DNA of 30,171 nucleotides from JBCDCB01 sp039182735 (GCA_039182735.1 JBCDCB010000039.1:1-30171); one strand, 5' to 3'. Shown: positions 6,757 to 14,295, numbered from the stretch's first letter. A program made the numbers and translations. Notes: generated by a model not told the origin, from the letters alone.

Positions 6757-7877
6757 GCGGGGTCCTCCGCGAGTCGGGCGCGGATCATGGCGTGGATGGT
6801 GTGCGCGGTGGCGCGGTAGACGTCCATGGGGTGCCCGATGGGGTCGGGGACGTCGTCGCCGTCGGGATCGAGCAGCGCGATGCGGTCGCGGGCGGCGGGG
6901 TCGATGTCGAGCGCGGCGAGGAGGTGGGGCTCGGTCATGGCGTAGATGACGTCGGCACGTTCGAGCAGTTCGCGCGTGAGCGGGGTGGAGGCGTGATCGC
7001 GGAGGGTGATGCCCATTTCGCGGAGCGCTTCGAGGGCTTCCGGAGTAGCGGGCGCGCCGGGGGCGGCGAAGGCGCCGGCGGAGAGAACGCGCGTGTACGC
7101 GCGCTGCTCGTCGCTGAGTTCGTGGCGTGCGATGGCCTCGGCCATGGGGCTGCGGCAGGTGTTGCCGGTACAGACAAAGAGGATGGTGCGGTGCATGACG
7201 CGCTCCAGTTGCGAATCGGTTGCGGCGCCGGGGCGGAGGACGCGCCACGCGTCGCCCGCGCCGAGTTCGATGAGGGTGGAGGCGGCGCGCGCGGGCTCGT
7301 GCGAATCTTCGTGCAGGGCGACGGCGACGCGACCGTCTGGATCGATCTGCGCGAGGAGGTCGGCGGTGTGCGCGCTGGTGGGGGTGTCGGGGGGCTCGGC
7401 ACCCGCGGGGAGCGCGGCGGCCATCACGACGGGGCCTCCCGCGGTTGTGATGACGGCGCGCGCGAGTTCGCTGGCGGGGGTGCGGAGGAGGAGGCGGTTG
7501 TCTTCGTCGATGACGCCCGGTGCGATGCCGACGCGCTGGCGGGCGCGGTGCGCGTCGATGGAGGTGTCGGGATCGAGCGCGAGGGTGAGGGGGAGCGCGT
7601 CGGCGTGCGCGACGACACGCCGGTGCATGGGTGTGGTTGGCGCGATGACGCTCGTGAGTTGTTCGGTGGACCCGAGGTGCCACGCGAGGGCGGAGCGGCG
7701 CGCCTCGCCCTTGATCGACCAGAGCGTGTCGAGCGCGCGCGGGAGGTCGGCGCGGCAGGCGAGGGCGTAGACGGTGTCGGTGGGCAGCGCCACAACGCCC
7801 CCGGCGCGGAGCGCGTCGGCGGTCGGCAACGCGTCGGGCGCGTGGCCCGTGAGATCGAGCACGGCACGGTGATTCAC
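6753..7877 (-). CDS. Fusion of Sua5/YrdC-type domain and low-molecular-weight protein (arginine) phosphatase
   Basis: This is a 374-residue two-domain protein. Residues about 15-220 are a YrdC/Sua5 domain, which makes threonylcarbamoyl-AMP for t6A37 in tRNAs; ALPTDTVYALACRAD (30-44) and SIKGEAR (54-60) are its nucleotide and substrate motifs. The domain lacks the extra Sua5 C-terminal domain. Residues 231-374 are a low-molecular-weight phosphatase: CTGNTCRSP has nucleophile C236 and R242, with DPIGHP (345-350) supplying the acid aspartate. The threonine in CTGNTCRS, rather than Ile/Leu, matches the arginine phosphatase YwlE. M228 would be the ancestral phosphatase start. The GTG start at 7877 lacks a strong ribosome site; a weak CATACT lies six bases upstream. 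Translation is coupled to rpiB. Confidence 0.92.
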   Translation of the reverse strand: MNHRAVLDLTGHAPDALPTADALRAGGVVALPTDTVYALACRADLPRALDTLWSIKGEARRSALAWHLGSTEQLTSVIAPTTPMHRRVVAHADALPLTLALDPDTSIDAHRARQRVGIAPGVIDEDNRLLLRTPASELARAVITTAGGPVVMAAALPAGAEPPDTPTSAHTADLLAQIDPDGRVAVALHEDSHEPARAASTLIELGAGDAWRVLRPGAATDSQLERVMHRTILFVCTGNTCRSPMAEAIARHELSDEQRAYTRVLSAGAFAAPGAPATPEALEALREMGITLRDHASTPLTRELLERADVIYAMTEPHLLAALDIDPAARDRIALLDPDGDDVPDPIGHPMDVYRATAHTIHAMIRARLAEDPA

Positions 7878-7919
7878 TGGTGAAGTATGGGAGGCTCGGC
7901 GTGCTCAGGCAACGCCCGG

Positions 7920-7949
7920 TTGCCGCTGGGTGGGGTGCGCGGATAGATT
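7920..7949 (+). promoter_or_regulatory. Possible promoter for the unknown gene at 7983
   Basis: TTGCCG (7920-7925) and TAGATT (7944-7949) are 18 bases apart in the gap between divergent genes. Transcription would start near 7956, leaving a short leader with AGGGAAGA before the GTG start. Confidence 0.45.
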
Positions 7950-7982
7950 CAAGGGTCGAGAACGCCCTACCAGGGAAGAACC

Positions 7983-8564
7983 GTGGAGTTTCTTGCATAT
8001 TCGGAGTTGGTGGAGTCGCTGAACTCGTACGGCGTGGTGGAATCGCCCGCCGGTGATGTGATGCGCTTCGACGTGAAGGCGGACGAGGACAAGGCGCTGG
8101 AGCCGGCGCGTGTGCTGATCCGCGTGGCGGGCGTCGAGAAGCCGGAGGGTCTGCCCGAGACGCTCGGTGAGAAGGAGATCGACGCGGAGCGGTTCGCGGG
8201 GATGGTCGAGGAGCTTTGCCACATCACGCACGTGGGCGATCTGGCGATCGTGCCGGCGAAGACGTGGGGCTCGATCCTCGATGTCGCGGCGTTCGATCTG
8301 GCGAGCGACGAGACGTGGCTCGAGGTGGACGCCGAGGTTTCGCTGCATCAGAACCGTCGTGATCCGCTCGCGCTGACACCCGAGAGCCGGGAGATCGTGA
8401 CGACGATCACCAAGGCGCTGCGCGAGCACGGCGAGGGCGAGGCGCAGGACATGTCGGTGCTGCCGATCGAAGCGACAGTGGTGTTCGACGTGCGGTGCGC
8501 GGGGGTGATCCTGGTGACGTGCGGGAACCGCGCGACGGCAGAGAACATCCTGTCGAGCCTATGA
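7983..8564 (+). CDS. Conserved-looking protein of unknown function
   Basis: I do not recognise this 193-residue protein. It is soluble and acidic, with no signal peptide or membrane helix. It looks like an alpha/beta fold: an N-terminal beta-rich part (residues 1-55), a helix around 65-80, then strands and helices ending in VVFDVRCAGVILVTCGN (about 167-183). The GTG start follows AGGGAAGA, and a plausible promoter lies at 7920-7949. Codon use matches the neighbours and the frame stays open, so it is probably a real gene. Its stop overlaps the convergent gene at 8559 by six bases. There is no operon partner on its strand to hint at a role. Confidence 0.75.
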   Translation: MEFLAYSELVESLNSYGVVESPAGDVMRFDVKADEDKALEPARVLIRVAGVEKPEGLPETLGEKEIDAERFAGMVEELCHITHVGDLAIVPAKTWGSILDVAAFDLASDETWLEVDAEVSLHQNRRDPLALTPESREIVTTITKALREHGEGEAQDMSVLPIEATVVFDVRCAGVILVTCGNRATAENILSSL

Positions 8565-9224
8565 GCCCGCGTCGCGGGTGACGAAGGTCAGGACGAGCCG
8601 GTCCTCGTGCGATTCGATCGCTTCGAGCGTGACGGTGCGCCCGTCGCGCAGGCGGAGCGAGGCGGCGCCTTCGAGCGCGGCGAGTTCGTCGCTGAACGAG
8701 GCGCGCGCGGTGCGCTCAACGATGGCCCGTGAGACGGGGACACGGTTGCGGGCGGCGCCGGCGATGCGGACTTCGGGCAGCGGGCCGTCGCGGAAGGCGA
8801 GGGCGTAGACCGCGCCGTCGTGCTCGACGCCGAGCCGGATGGTGCCGGCCTCGAAGGAGACGCGCGGGGGGCTGGTGTTGTCCGGCCACTCGAGGTCCTG
8901 GTTCGCGGCCCACTTGCGGAGGCGGATGGCGAGCCAGGCGCCGGCTTCGCGCTCCGAGAGTTCGACCTGCCAGGGCGCGCCGCCGGCGTGCGGGCGATGG
9001 ATGGCTGCGGCGAAGCCCTGCTCGATGCGCTGGGAGAGCGTGTCGGCGTCGGTGTCTTCGGACGCGAAGACCTCGGCGCGATCCCACCAGCGTGGCGGGC
9101 GATCGCCGACCCACATGAGCAGCAGTGCGCCGGTCACCACGGCGGCGATGACGGTGACGGTGAGCAGCGCGAGTGCGCGCCAGGTGGTGATGGCGGCTTC
9201 GAGGCGCGCGCGATCGGGTGTCAC
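8559..9224 (-). CDS. Membrane-anchored protein of unknown function, coupled to a ketosynthase gene
   Basis: This is a 221-residue protein with a cytoplasmic N-terminus, a single helix at about 17-39 (ALALLTVTVIAAVVTGALLL) and a roughly 180-residue exported domain. The exported part contains a tryptophan-rich start (RPPRWWDRAE) and then mostly predicted beta strands (about 85-221). I find no recognised motif. The GTG start overlaps the stop of the upstream ketosynthase gene (GTGA), so it is translated with it and probably belongs to the same pathway. It may handle or bind the lipid product at the membrane; that is a guess from position. The longer reading frame extending to 10547 is an overlap artefact because the ketosynthase occupies another frame there. 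Confidence 0.78.
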   Translation of the reverse strand: MTPDRARLEAAITTWRALALLTVTVIAAVVTGALLLMWVGDRPPRWWDRAEVFASEDTDADTLSQRIEQGFAAAIHRPHAGGAPWQVELSEREAGAWLAIRLRKWAANQDLEWPDNTSPPRVSFEAGTIRLGVEHDGAVYALAFRDGPLPEVRIAGAARNRVPVSRAIVERTARASFSDELAALEGAASLRLRDGRTVTLEAIESHEDRLVLTFVTRDAGS

Positions 9225-10594
9225 GGTTCGTAGCGTTTGAGGAGCAGCGTGTCGTTCTGCCCGCCGAAGCCGAAGGAGTTGCTCATGGCCATGCGCACGC
9301 CGCCGAGGTCGGTGAGATCGCGGGATTCGTTGGCGACGTAGTCGAGATCGCAGGCTGGGTCGGGGTCGTGCAGGTTGATGGTGGGCGGGACGCTGGCGGT
9401 GCGGATGGCCTGCACACAGGTGACGAGTTCGACGGCGCCGGCGGCCTGGATGAGGTGGCCCATCATCGACTTGACCGACGAGAAGGGGACGCGGGGGGCG
9501 AGGTCGGCGAAGACTTCTTTGACGGCGCGGGTCTCGATGGAGTCGTTTTCTTGCGTGCCGGTGCCGTGCGCGGAGATGTAGTGGACGAAGGGCCTGCCGG
9601 TGTCGTCGGTGGCGTGCGGATCGACGCCGGCCTGCTGGAGGGCAGCGCGCATGGCGTATGCGGCGCCGAGCCCGTCGGGGTCGATGTCGGTGATGCGGTA
9701 GGCGTCGGCGGTGGAGCCGAAGCCGACGATCTCGGCGAGGGGCGTCGCGCCGCGCGCGAGGGCGTGGTCGAGCGATTCGACGACGTGGACGCCGGCGCCC
9801 TCGCCCATGACGAAGCCGTCTCGCGACTGGCTGAACGGGCGAGAGGCGGTGGCGGGATCGTCGCGCCGGGTGGACATGGCGGTGAGTCGGATGAACCCGG
9901 TCATGCCGAGCGCGTGGATCATGGTGTGCGATCCGCCGGCGAGCATGGCGTCGGCGTCGCCGGCGCGGATGGCCTGAAAGGCCTCGCCGATGGCTTGGGT
10001 CGAGGCGGCGCAGGCGGTCATCGCGTTGAAGGAGGGTCCTTCGACCTGGAAGGCGGTGGCGAGGTGCTGCGCGGCGATGCTGGGTTCCTGCTCGATCTCG
10101 TTGCGCGGATCGAAGCGTTCGTGCGCGATGCGGGCCCAGGCGTTGCCGTCGATGTCGCGCGACTCGGCGTCGTACGCGCCGACGTTGGCGGCGGCGAAGT
10201 TCTCGAAGTCCACGGTGCCCTCGCCCGACCCGAGGTAGACGCCCATGCGGGTGCGATCGAGGTGGGCGCACCCGCTGTGGAGCGCGCCGGGGGTGGAGGC
10301 GTCGCCGAGCCCGGCCTGCTTCCACGCCTGCGATGCCGCGCCGAGGAGGTAGCGCACGTGGTCGTGCGCCTTGGCGTGCGGCTCGGTGTTTGCGAGGAAT
10401 CGCGCGAGGTCGAAGCCCCCCACTTGGGCGGCGAAGTTGGTGGCGAAGGCGCTGCCGGGGAACTTCTGCAGCGCGGAGATGGCGCACTCGCCGGCGAGGA
10501 GGCGTTGCCAGACGCGTTCGAGGTCGTCGCCGAGGGGGGTGACCCATCCCATGCCGGTGATGACGACGCGTTTGGATGTCGGCTGGCTGGGCAT
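9221..10594 (-). CDS. Beta-ketoacyl-ACP synthase, FabF/KAS II type (catalytically complete)
   Basis: This 457-residue thiolase-fold condensing enzyme joins malonyl-ACP to an acyl chain. All three catalytic residues are visible: nucleophile C195 in AMTACAASTQAIGEA, H343 in SAHGTGTQEND, and H380 in KSMMGHLIQAAGAVEL, with K375 also kept. The C-terminal GQNDTLLLKR segment is typical of KAS II. The length is slightly above E. coli FabF (about 413), with extra sequence around residues 95-165. It starts four bases after the GxxExxY gene, with a catalytically dead ketosynthase homologue upstream of that. Such a pair resembles the KS-alpha/chain-length-factor pairs of type II polyketide and specialised lipid pathways, so it need not be the housekeeping FabF. 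No ACP, FabG or FabZ gene lies in the window. Confidence 0.93.
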   Translation of the reverse strand: MPSQPTSKRVVITGMGWVTPLGDDLERVWQRLLAGECAISALQKFPGSAFATNFAAQVGGFDLARFLANTEPHAKAHDHVRYLLGAASQAWKQAGLGDASTPGALHSGCAHLDRTRMGVYLGSGEGTVDFENFAAANVGAYDAESRDIDGNAWARIAHERFDPRNEIEQEPSIAAQHLATAFQVEGPSFNAMTACAASTQAIGEAFQAIRAGDADAMLAGGSHTMIHALGMTGFIRLTAMSTRRDDPATASRPFSQSRDGFVMGEGAGVHVVESLDHALARGATPLAEIVGFGSTADAYRITDIDPDGLGAAYAMRAALQQAGVDPHATDDTGRPFVHYISAHGTGTQENDSIETRAVKEVFADLAPRVPFSSVKSMMGHLIQAAGAVELVTCVQAIRTASVPPTINLHDPDPACDLDYVANESRDLTDLGGVRMAMSNSFGFGGQNDTLLLKRYEP

Positions 10595-10598
10595 GCGC

Positions 10599-11081
10599 TC
10601 AGGCCTCGGCGTGCTCGACCTCTTCTTCTTCGTGCGCGCCGCCGCGGAGCTCTTCGAGCTTGTCGGGGTTGAGGACGCGGACGAGCCCGCCGTCCTTGAG
10701 GCGGCGGCGGTGGAAGTTGATGATGAGCCCGAGTTCGAGGTCGGCGGCGCGGAGCTGCGCGCGGAGGGCGTTGCGGTCGAAGCCGTCGATCTCGCGGTCC
10801 TCGGCGAGGACCTGCACGATGAATCGCTTGTCCACGAAGACGGAGGCGCGGAAGGTGCCGACCTTGGCGCCGTTGTAGTGCACGTCGAAGTTGTGGTCGG
10901 TGTCGTGCCCGACGCTCTCGTTGCTCAGTTCGTGCGCGATCGCCTGTGTGTAGACGGACTCGTCGAAGCCGGGCCCGAGGGCCTTGTGGATTTCGATGGC
11001 GCACCCGATGACCTTGCGGCTGACTTCGGTGAGCGCGGGGTCGAGTTCTTCGTTGCGGAGGGTGGGTCGGCGATCGTTCAT
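10599..11081 (-). CDS. GxxExxY family protein, PD-(D/E)xK-like, apparently nuclease-dead
   Basis: This is a 160-residue protein. VIGCAIEIHKALGPGFDESVY contains the defining G-F-D-E-S-V-Y signature, and LGLIINFHRRRLKDGGLVRV is the usual C-terminal core of this family. Typical members carry a nuclease-like core of the form RaDLLVe...ViVELKA. Here the aligned segment reads FRASVFVDKRFIVQVLAE, so the aspartate is serine and the E-x-K is Q-x-L, which should abolish metal-dependent cleavage. The C-terminus is acidic (AHEEEEVEHAEA). The ATG start has GGAG seven bases upstream. It lies between two ketosynthase homologues, 4 bases before one and 55 after the other, all in one direction. The function of the family is poorly known. 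Confidence 0.85.
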   Translation of the reverse strand: MNDRRPTLRNEELDPALTEVSRKVIGCAIEIHKALGPGFDESVYTQAIAHELSNESVGHDTDHNFDVHYNGAKVGTFRASVFVDKRFIVQVLAEDREIDGFDRNALRAQLRAADLELGLIINFHRRRLKDGGLVRVLNPDKLEELRGGAHEEEEVEHAEA

Positions 11082-11136
11082 GGTCGTGCTCCGGCCGAAG
11101 GTTGTCGGCGTGAAGGGTCGAAAGGAACGGTTCCGG

Positions 11137-12483
11137 TCAGGACGCTGATCGTAGCACCAGCGACCCGTGCTGCCCGCTGAAGGCGGACGAGCAGACGAGG
11201 ACGTGTGTGAGGGGCGCGTCGCGCTGCTCGGCGGCGCCGGCGCACAGGCCCGGTGCAGGCTCGCCGTGGTGGATCCGCGCGGGCAGCGACTTGTGGTGCA
11301 GGGCCATCACGCCCAGCGCGAAGGCGAGCGAGGAGGCACCGGCGGAGGCGACACCGATGTTGGGCGACGAGGTCAGCAGTTCGATGTTCGCAAGCGATTC
11401 GCCGAACACCTTGCGAAGAGCGATGGCCTCGGCCTCGTCGTAGCGGGGCGAGCCGGTCGCGAGGGGGACGATGGCGTCGATGTCGCCGGGCGAGATGCCG
11501 GCGTCGCTGAGCGCGCGTGTGATCGAGAGCTCGAGCCCGCGCCCGATGATGGCGGGGTCGTCGCCCAGGAAGGACTGCGCGGCGCCGAAGCCGACGAGCT
11601 CGGCGAGCGTGCGCTCGCCGCGTGCGTCGGCGGTCTCTTTGGCTTCGAGGATGGCGATGCCCCCGCCTTCGCCGAGCGCGCCGCCCTGCGAGCGCGCGTC
11701 GTACGGGCGGATAGCGGATTCGTAGGTGGTGTCGTCGTCGCCTTCGGGGGCCTCGATCGCGCCGGTCTGCCCGACGTAGCCCATGCGGATCATGCCCATG
11801 GGGTTGATTTTGGATTCGGCACCGCCGGAGAAGCAGCAGTCGGCGTCGCCGCGCTGGATGACGCGGAGCGACTCACCGATGGAGAGCGCGCCGCTGGCTT
11901 CGCCGCAGGTGTGCGGGTTGGAGGGGCCCTTGGCCTCGTGCAGGATGGTGACGTGGCAGGCGAGCATGTTGGGCAGGTACTTGAGGAGCCAGAGTGGCGT
12001 GAGGTTGTGCATGCCCGTCTCGCCCCAGGCGTCGTAGTCGATCTCGCCCGGCGCGTGCGCTTGCGTCGCGGTAGACATGGCGGTGGCGAGTTCGGGGACC
12101 TCGCACGCGATCAGGCCCGCGCCGATCTGACAGCCGACGCGGCGCTGGTCGTAGGTGAGCGACTGGCCCTCTTCGGCGACGGCTTTGGTGACGATGCCGG
12201 CGTGCTCAGTCGCGGCCTTCGCAGCGCCGACGGCGATCTCGATGTCGCGCGCCATGACCTTGACGGCTTTGCGGTAGTGCTTGGGGACGTGGTCCTTGCC
12301 GCGGTAGCCGCGGGCTTCGGCGGCGACCTGGCAGCGGAAGCCGGAGGGATCGAAGGCGGTGACGCGGCGGAGCGCGGAGCGCCCTTCGAGCATGGCGTCC
12401 CAGAGGGCGTCGATGCCGTAGCCGAAGGGTGAGACGACGCCGAGCCCGGTGACGACGACGCGGCGTTTTGCGGGAGCGATCAT
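11137..12483 (-). CDS. Beta-ketoacyl synthase-like protein lacking all catalytic residues (chain-length-factor-like)
   Basis: This 448-residue protein is full length for a KAS II fold, beginning RRVVVTGLGVVSPFGYG and ending SGQHGSLVLR. Aligned with the neighbouring enzyme, the nucleophile position holds E195 (HTCGEASGALSIGES), the first histidine is L341 (VPLATGSPRYDEAE), and the second is I376 (TSSPNIGVASAGA), with its lysine replaced by T371. C193 lies two residues off the catalytic position. It therefore cannot act as a normal condensing enzyme. It may be the partner subunit of the active enzyme at 9221-10594, as chain length factor is in type II polyketide synthases. The ATG at 12483 is chosen because the longer frame upstream reads through a dispersed repeat. 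A TACACT box lies six bases upstream. Confidence 0.9.
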   Translation of the reverse strand: MIAPAKRRVVVTGLGVVSPFGYGIDALWDAMLEGRSALRRVTAFDPSGFRCQVAAEARGYRGKDHVPKHYRKAVKVMARDIEIAVGAAKAATEHAGIVTKAVAEEGQSLTYDQRRVGCQIGAGLIACEVPELATAMSTATQAHAPGEIDYDAWGETGMHNLTPLWLLKYLPNMLACHVTILHEAKGPSNPHTCGEASGALSIGESLRVIQRGDADCCFSGGAESKINPMGMIRMGYVGQTGAIEAPEGDDDTTYESAIRPYDARSQGGALGEGGGIAILEAKETADARGERTLAELVGFGAAQSFLGDDPAIIGRGLELSITRALSDAGISPGDIDAIVPLATGSPRYDEAEAIALRKVFGESLANIELLTSSPNIGVASAGASSLAFALGVMALHHKSLPARIHHGEPAPGLCAGAAEQRDAPLTHVLVCSSAFSGQHGSLVLRSAS

Positions 12484-12489
12484 CCGGGG

Positions 12490-12495
12490 AGTGTA
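12490..12495 (-). promoter_or_regulatory. TANNNT box, predicted leaderless start of the pseudo-ketosynthase gene
   Basis: TACACT on the minus strand is six bases (CCCCGG) from the ATG at 12483, with no Shine-Dalgarno sequence. It abuts the inverted repeat arm at 12500-12526. Confidence 0.45.
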
Positions 12496-12499
12496 AACA

Positions 12500-12600
12500 C
12501 ACCGCGGAGGCGCGGAGAACGCGGAGGGGCGGCCATCCTGCGGTCTCTCACTCCGGTCCCCTCGTCTCTTTTGCTCCGCGCTCTCGGCGTCTCCGCGGTG
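12500..12600. repeat. Inverted pair of dispersed repeats between divergent genes
   Basis: The 27-base arm at 12500-12526 is the reverse complement of 12574-12600 at 24 of 27 positions, with a 47-base spacer. The arms belong to the same family as 121-145. Translated on the minus strand, the downstream arm gives HRGDAESAE, a peptide that recurs in spurious gene predictions. The pair fills the gap between two divergently transcribed genes and could form a long hairpin in single-stranded DNA. Confidence 0.7.
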
Positions 12601-12610
12601 CATCCCCCGG

Positions 12611-12616
12611 TACGAT
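12611..12616 (+). promoter_or_regulatory. TANNNT box, predicted leaderless start of gatB
   Basis: TACGAT is six bases (CGCGCC) from the ATG at 12623, and no Shine-Dalgarno sequence is visible. The region where a -35 would fall lies in the repeat arm. Confidence 0.45.
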
Positions 12617-12622
12617 CGCGCC

Positions 12623-14152
12623 ATGCCAGACATCGTTCGAGTGACCCCGAAGATCGGCATGGAGGTACACGTCGAGCTCTCGACGCGTCGGAAGATGTTC
12701 ACGCGCGTGGCGAGCCCGGCCTTCGCGGGCCACGAGGACGCCGAGCCCAACACGTTGATCGACCCGGTGACGCTGGGCCTGCCCGGCGCGCTGCCGGTGA
12801 TGAACCGCGAGGCGATCGAGCGTTCGATGCTGGTGGGCATGGCGCTGGGTTGCTCGATCGCGCGGTACACCAAGTGGGACCGCAAGGGGTACTTCTATCC
12901 GGATCTGCCGAAGGCGTACCAGATCAGCCAGTACGACCTGCCGCTGTGCTTTGACGGCGCGGTGACGTGGCCGATCGAAGACGACGGTACGAGCGTGCGC
13001 ATCGGCATCGCGCGCGCGCACTTGGAAGAGGACGCCGGCAAGCTGCTGCACGACTGGCCCGGCGGGAAGGCGATCGATTACTCGATCGTCGATCTGAACC
13101 GCGCGGGCACGCCGCTGCTGGAGATCGTGACAGCGCCGGACTTCACGAGCGCGGAGCAGTGCGTGAACTTCAGCCAGATGCTGCGCAACGTGTGCCGGTG
13201 GCTCGGCGCGAGCGAGGGCGACATGCAGAAGGGGCACATGCGTTTCGAGCCCAACATCAACTGCGTGCTCGAGCTGGAGGACGGGCGCACGGTGGCGACG
13301 CCGATCGTCGAGGTGAAGAACCTCAACTCCTTCAAGAGCCTGCGCGGCGCGATCGAGCACGAGCTCAAGAAACAGCCGGAGCGATGGAAGGATGACGGGC
13401 TCGTGATGGGGCCCGGCGCGAAGACCACGCGCGGCTGGGACGACGCGAAGTCTGTCACGTTCGTGCAGCGCGAGAAGGAAGACGCGCACGACTACCGCTA
13501 CTTCCCCGACCCCGACCTGCCGCCGGTGCGTGTGGACGAGGCGTGGGAAGCGCGCGTGCGCGAGCGGTTGCCCGAACTGCCGCACGAGCGCGCGCAGCGG
13601 TACGAGCGTGAGTTCGGCATCGGCGCGAAAGAAGCGAACGCGCTCGTCAGCGAGCGCGCGACGTGTGTGTACTTCGAGGACGCGGTGGCGCGGGCGTCGT
13701 CGAGCGACGCGATCGCGCGCGAACAGGCCGGCAAGAAGGTCGCGAACCTCATCCTGCAAGCCGGGTTCAAGCGGGCGAACGAGACGGGTATGCCCGTCGA
13801 GGAACTGGGCATCGACGCGGAGCAGCTCGCGGGCATCGCGGCGTTGCGGGCGCGCGGGGACATCAGCGCCGCCGGCGCGGACGAACTCTTCGGCGCGCTC
13901 TGCGAGACGGACGAAGACGCGGCGACGGCGGCCGATCGCCTCGGGCTCGTGCAGGTCCGTGACGAGGGCCAGCTCGAGGCGTGGGTCAAAGAAACCATCG
14001 AGGACCCGGCGAACGCGAAGAGCGTCGAGGACTTTGCCGGCGGCAAGGACGCGACGGTCGGGCGGCTCGTCGGCGACGTGATGAAGCGATCGCAAGGGCA
14101 GGCCGACGCGAAAGCGGTGCGTGAGATGATCGTGAAGGTTGTAAGGGGGTAG
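12623..14152 (+). CDS. gatB: Aspartyl/glutamyl-tRNA(Asn/Gln) amidotransferase subunit B
   Basis: This 509-residue subunit of the GatCAB amidotransferase converts Glu-tRNA(Gln) and/or Asp-tRNA(Asn) to the amidated forms. It binds the misacylated tRNA and activates the acyl group with ATP. GMEVHVELSTRRKMF (about 13-27) is the family start. RFEPNINCVLE (about 208-218) and DYRYFPDPDLPPV (about 290-302) are core signatures, and residues about 350-509 form the helical and YqeY-type tail domains that hold tRNA. It is slightly longer than the usual 475-500. GatA and GatC are not adjacent; single-gene placement is common outside Firmicutes. The start is set by the ATG just after the TACGAT box. Confidence 0.96.
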   Translation: MPDIVRVTPKIGMEVHVELSTRRKMFTRVASPAFAGHEDAEPNTLIDPVTLGLPGALPVMNREAIERSMLVGMALGCSIARYTKWDRKGYFYPDLPKAYQISQYDLPLCFDGAVTWPIEDDGTSVRIGIARAHLEEDAGKLLHDWPGGKAIDYSIVDLNRAGTPLLEIVTAPDFTSAEQCVNFSQMLRNVCRWLGASEGDMQKGHMRFEPNINCVLELEDGRTVATPIVEVKNLNSFKSLRGAIEHELKKQPERWKDDGLVMGPGAKTTRGWDDAKSVTFVQREKEDAHDYRYFPDPDLPPVRVDEAWEARVRERLPELPHERAQRYEREFGIGAKEANALVSERATCVYFEDAVARASSSDAIAREQAGKKVANLILQAGFKRANETGMPVEELGIDAEQLAGIAALRARGDISAAGADELFGALCETDEDAATAADRLGLVQVRDEGQLEAWVKETIEDPANAKSVEDFAGGKDATVGRLVGDVMKRSQGQADAKAVREMIVKVVRG

Positions 14153-14202
14153 GGGTCCGCCGTCCGGTATTCTCCGGGTGGAGGAGTAAGGCAATAAAGC
14201 AG

Positions 14203-14273
14203 ACCGGCAGGATGCCCGTCCCATGGGGTTGGGGAGTTCAGAAGAGTCCTGCTTCCTCACGGGCGCGGCTCGT
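14203..14273. repeat. Dispersed intergenic repeat, copy B
   Basis: This is the second copy of the element at 21-90. It shares the palindromic start (ACCGGCA-gga-TGCCCGT, one mismatch), GATGCCCGTCCCA and the end GCGCGGCTCGT, and is more divergent in the middle. It lies between the convergent 3' ends of gatB and the PH-like gene. The remaining bases of 14153-14295 show no gene. Confidence 0.7.
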
Positions 14274-14295
14274 TGGGAACAGCGCATGCGGGGCC

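Noticed and set aside
6757..7998. Upstream extension of the rpiB frame
   Set aside because: The residues are Arg/His/Pro-rich and overlap the Sua5-phosphatase gene in another frame; RpiB homology begins at the GTG at 6756.
12484..12885. Longer start for the pseudo-ketosynthase
   Set aside because: The extension translates a dispersed repeat (HRGDAESAE) and antisense gatB sequence. The ketosynthase homology begins just after the ATG at 12483.
14153..14295. Possible small RNA in the gap after gatB
   Set aside because: The hairpin belongs to the dispersed repeat, and no promoter or T-run terminator brackets it.
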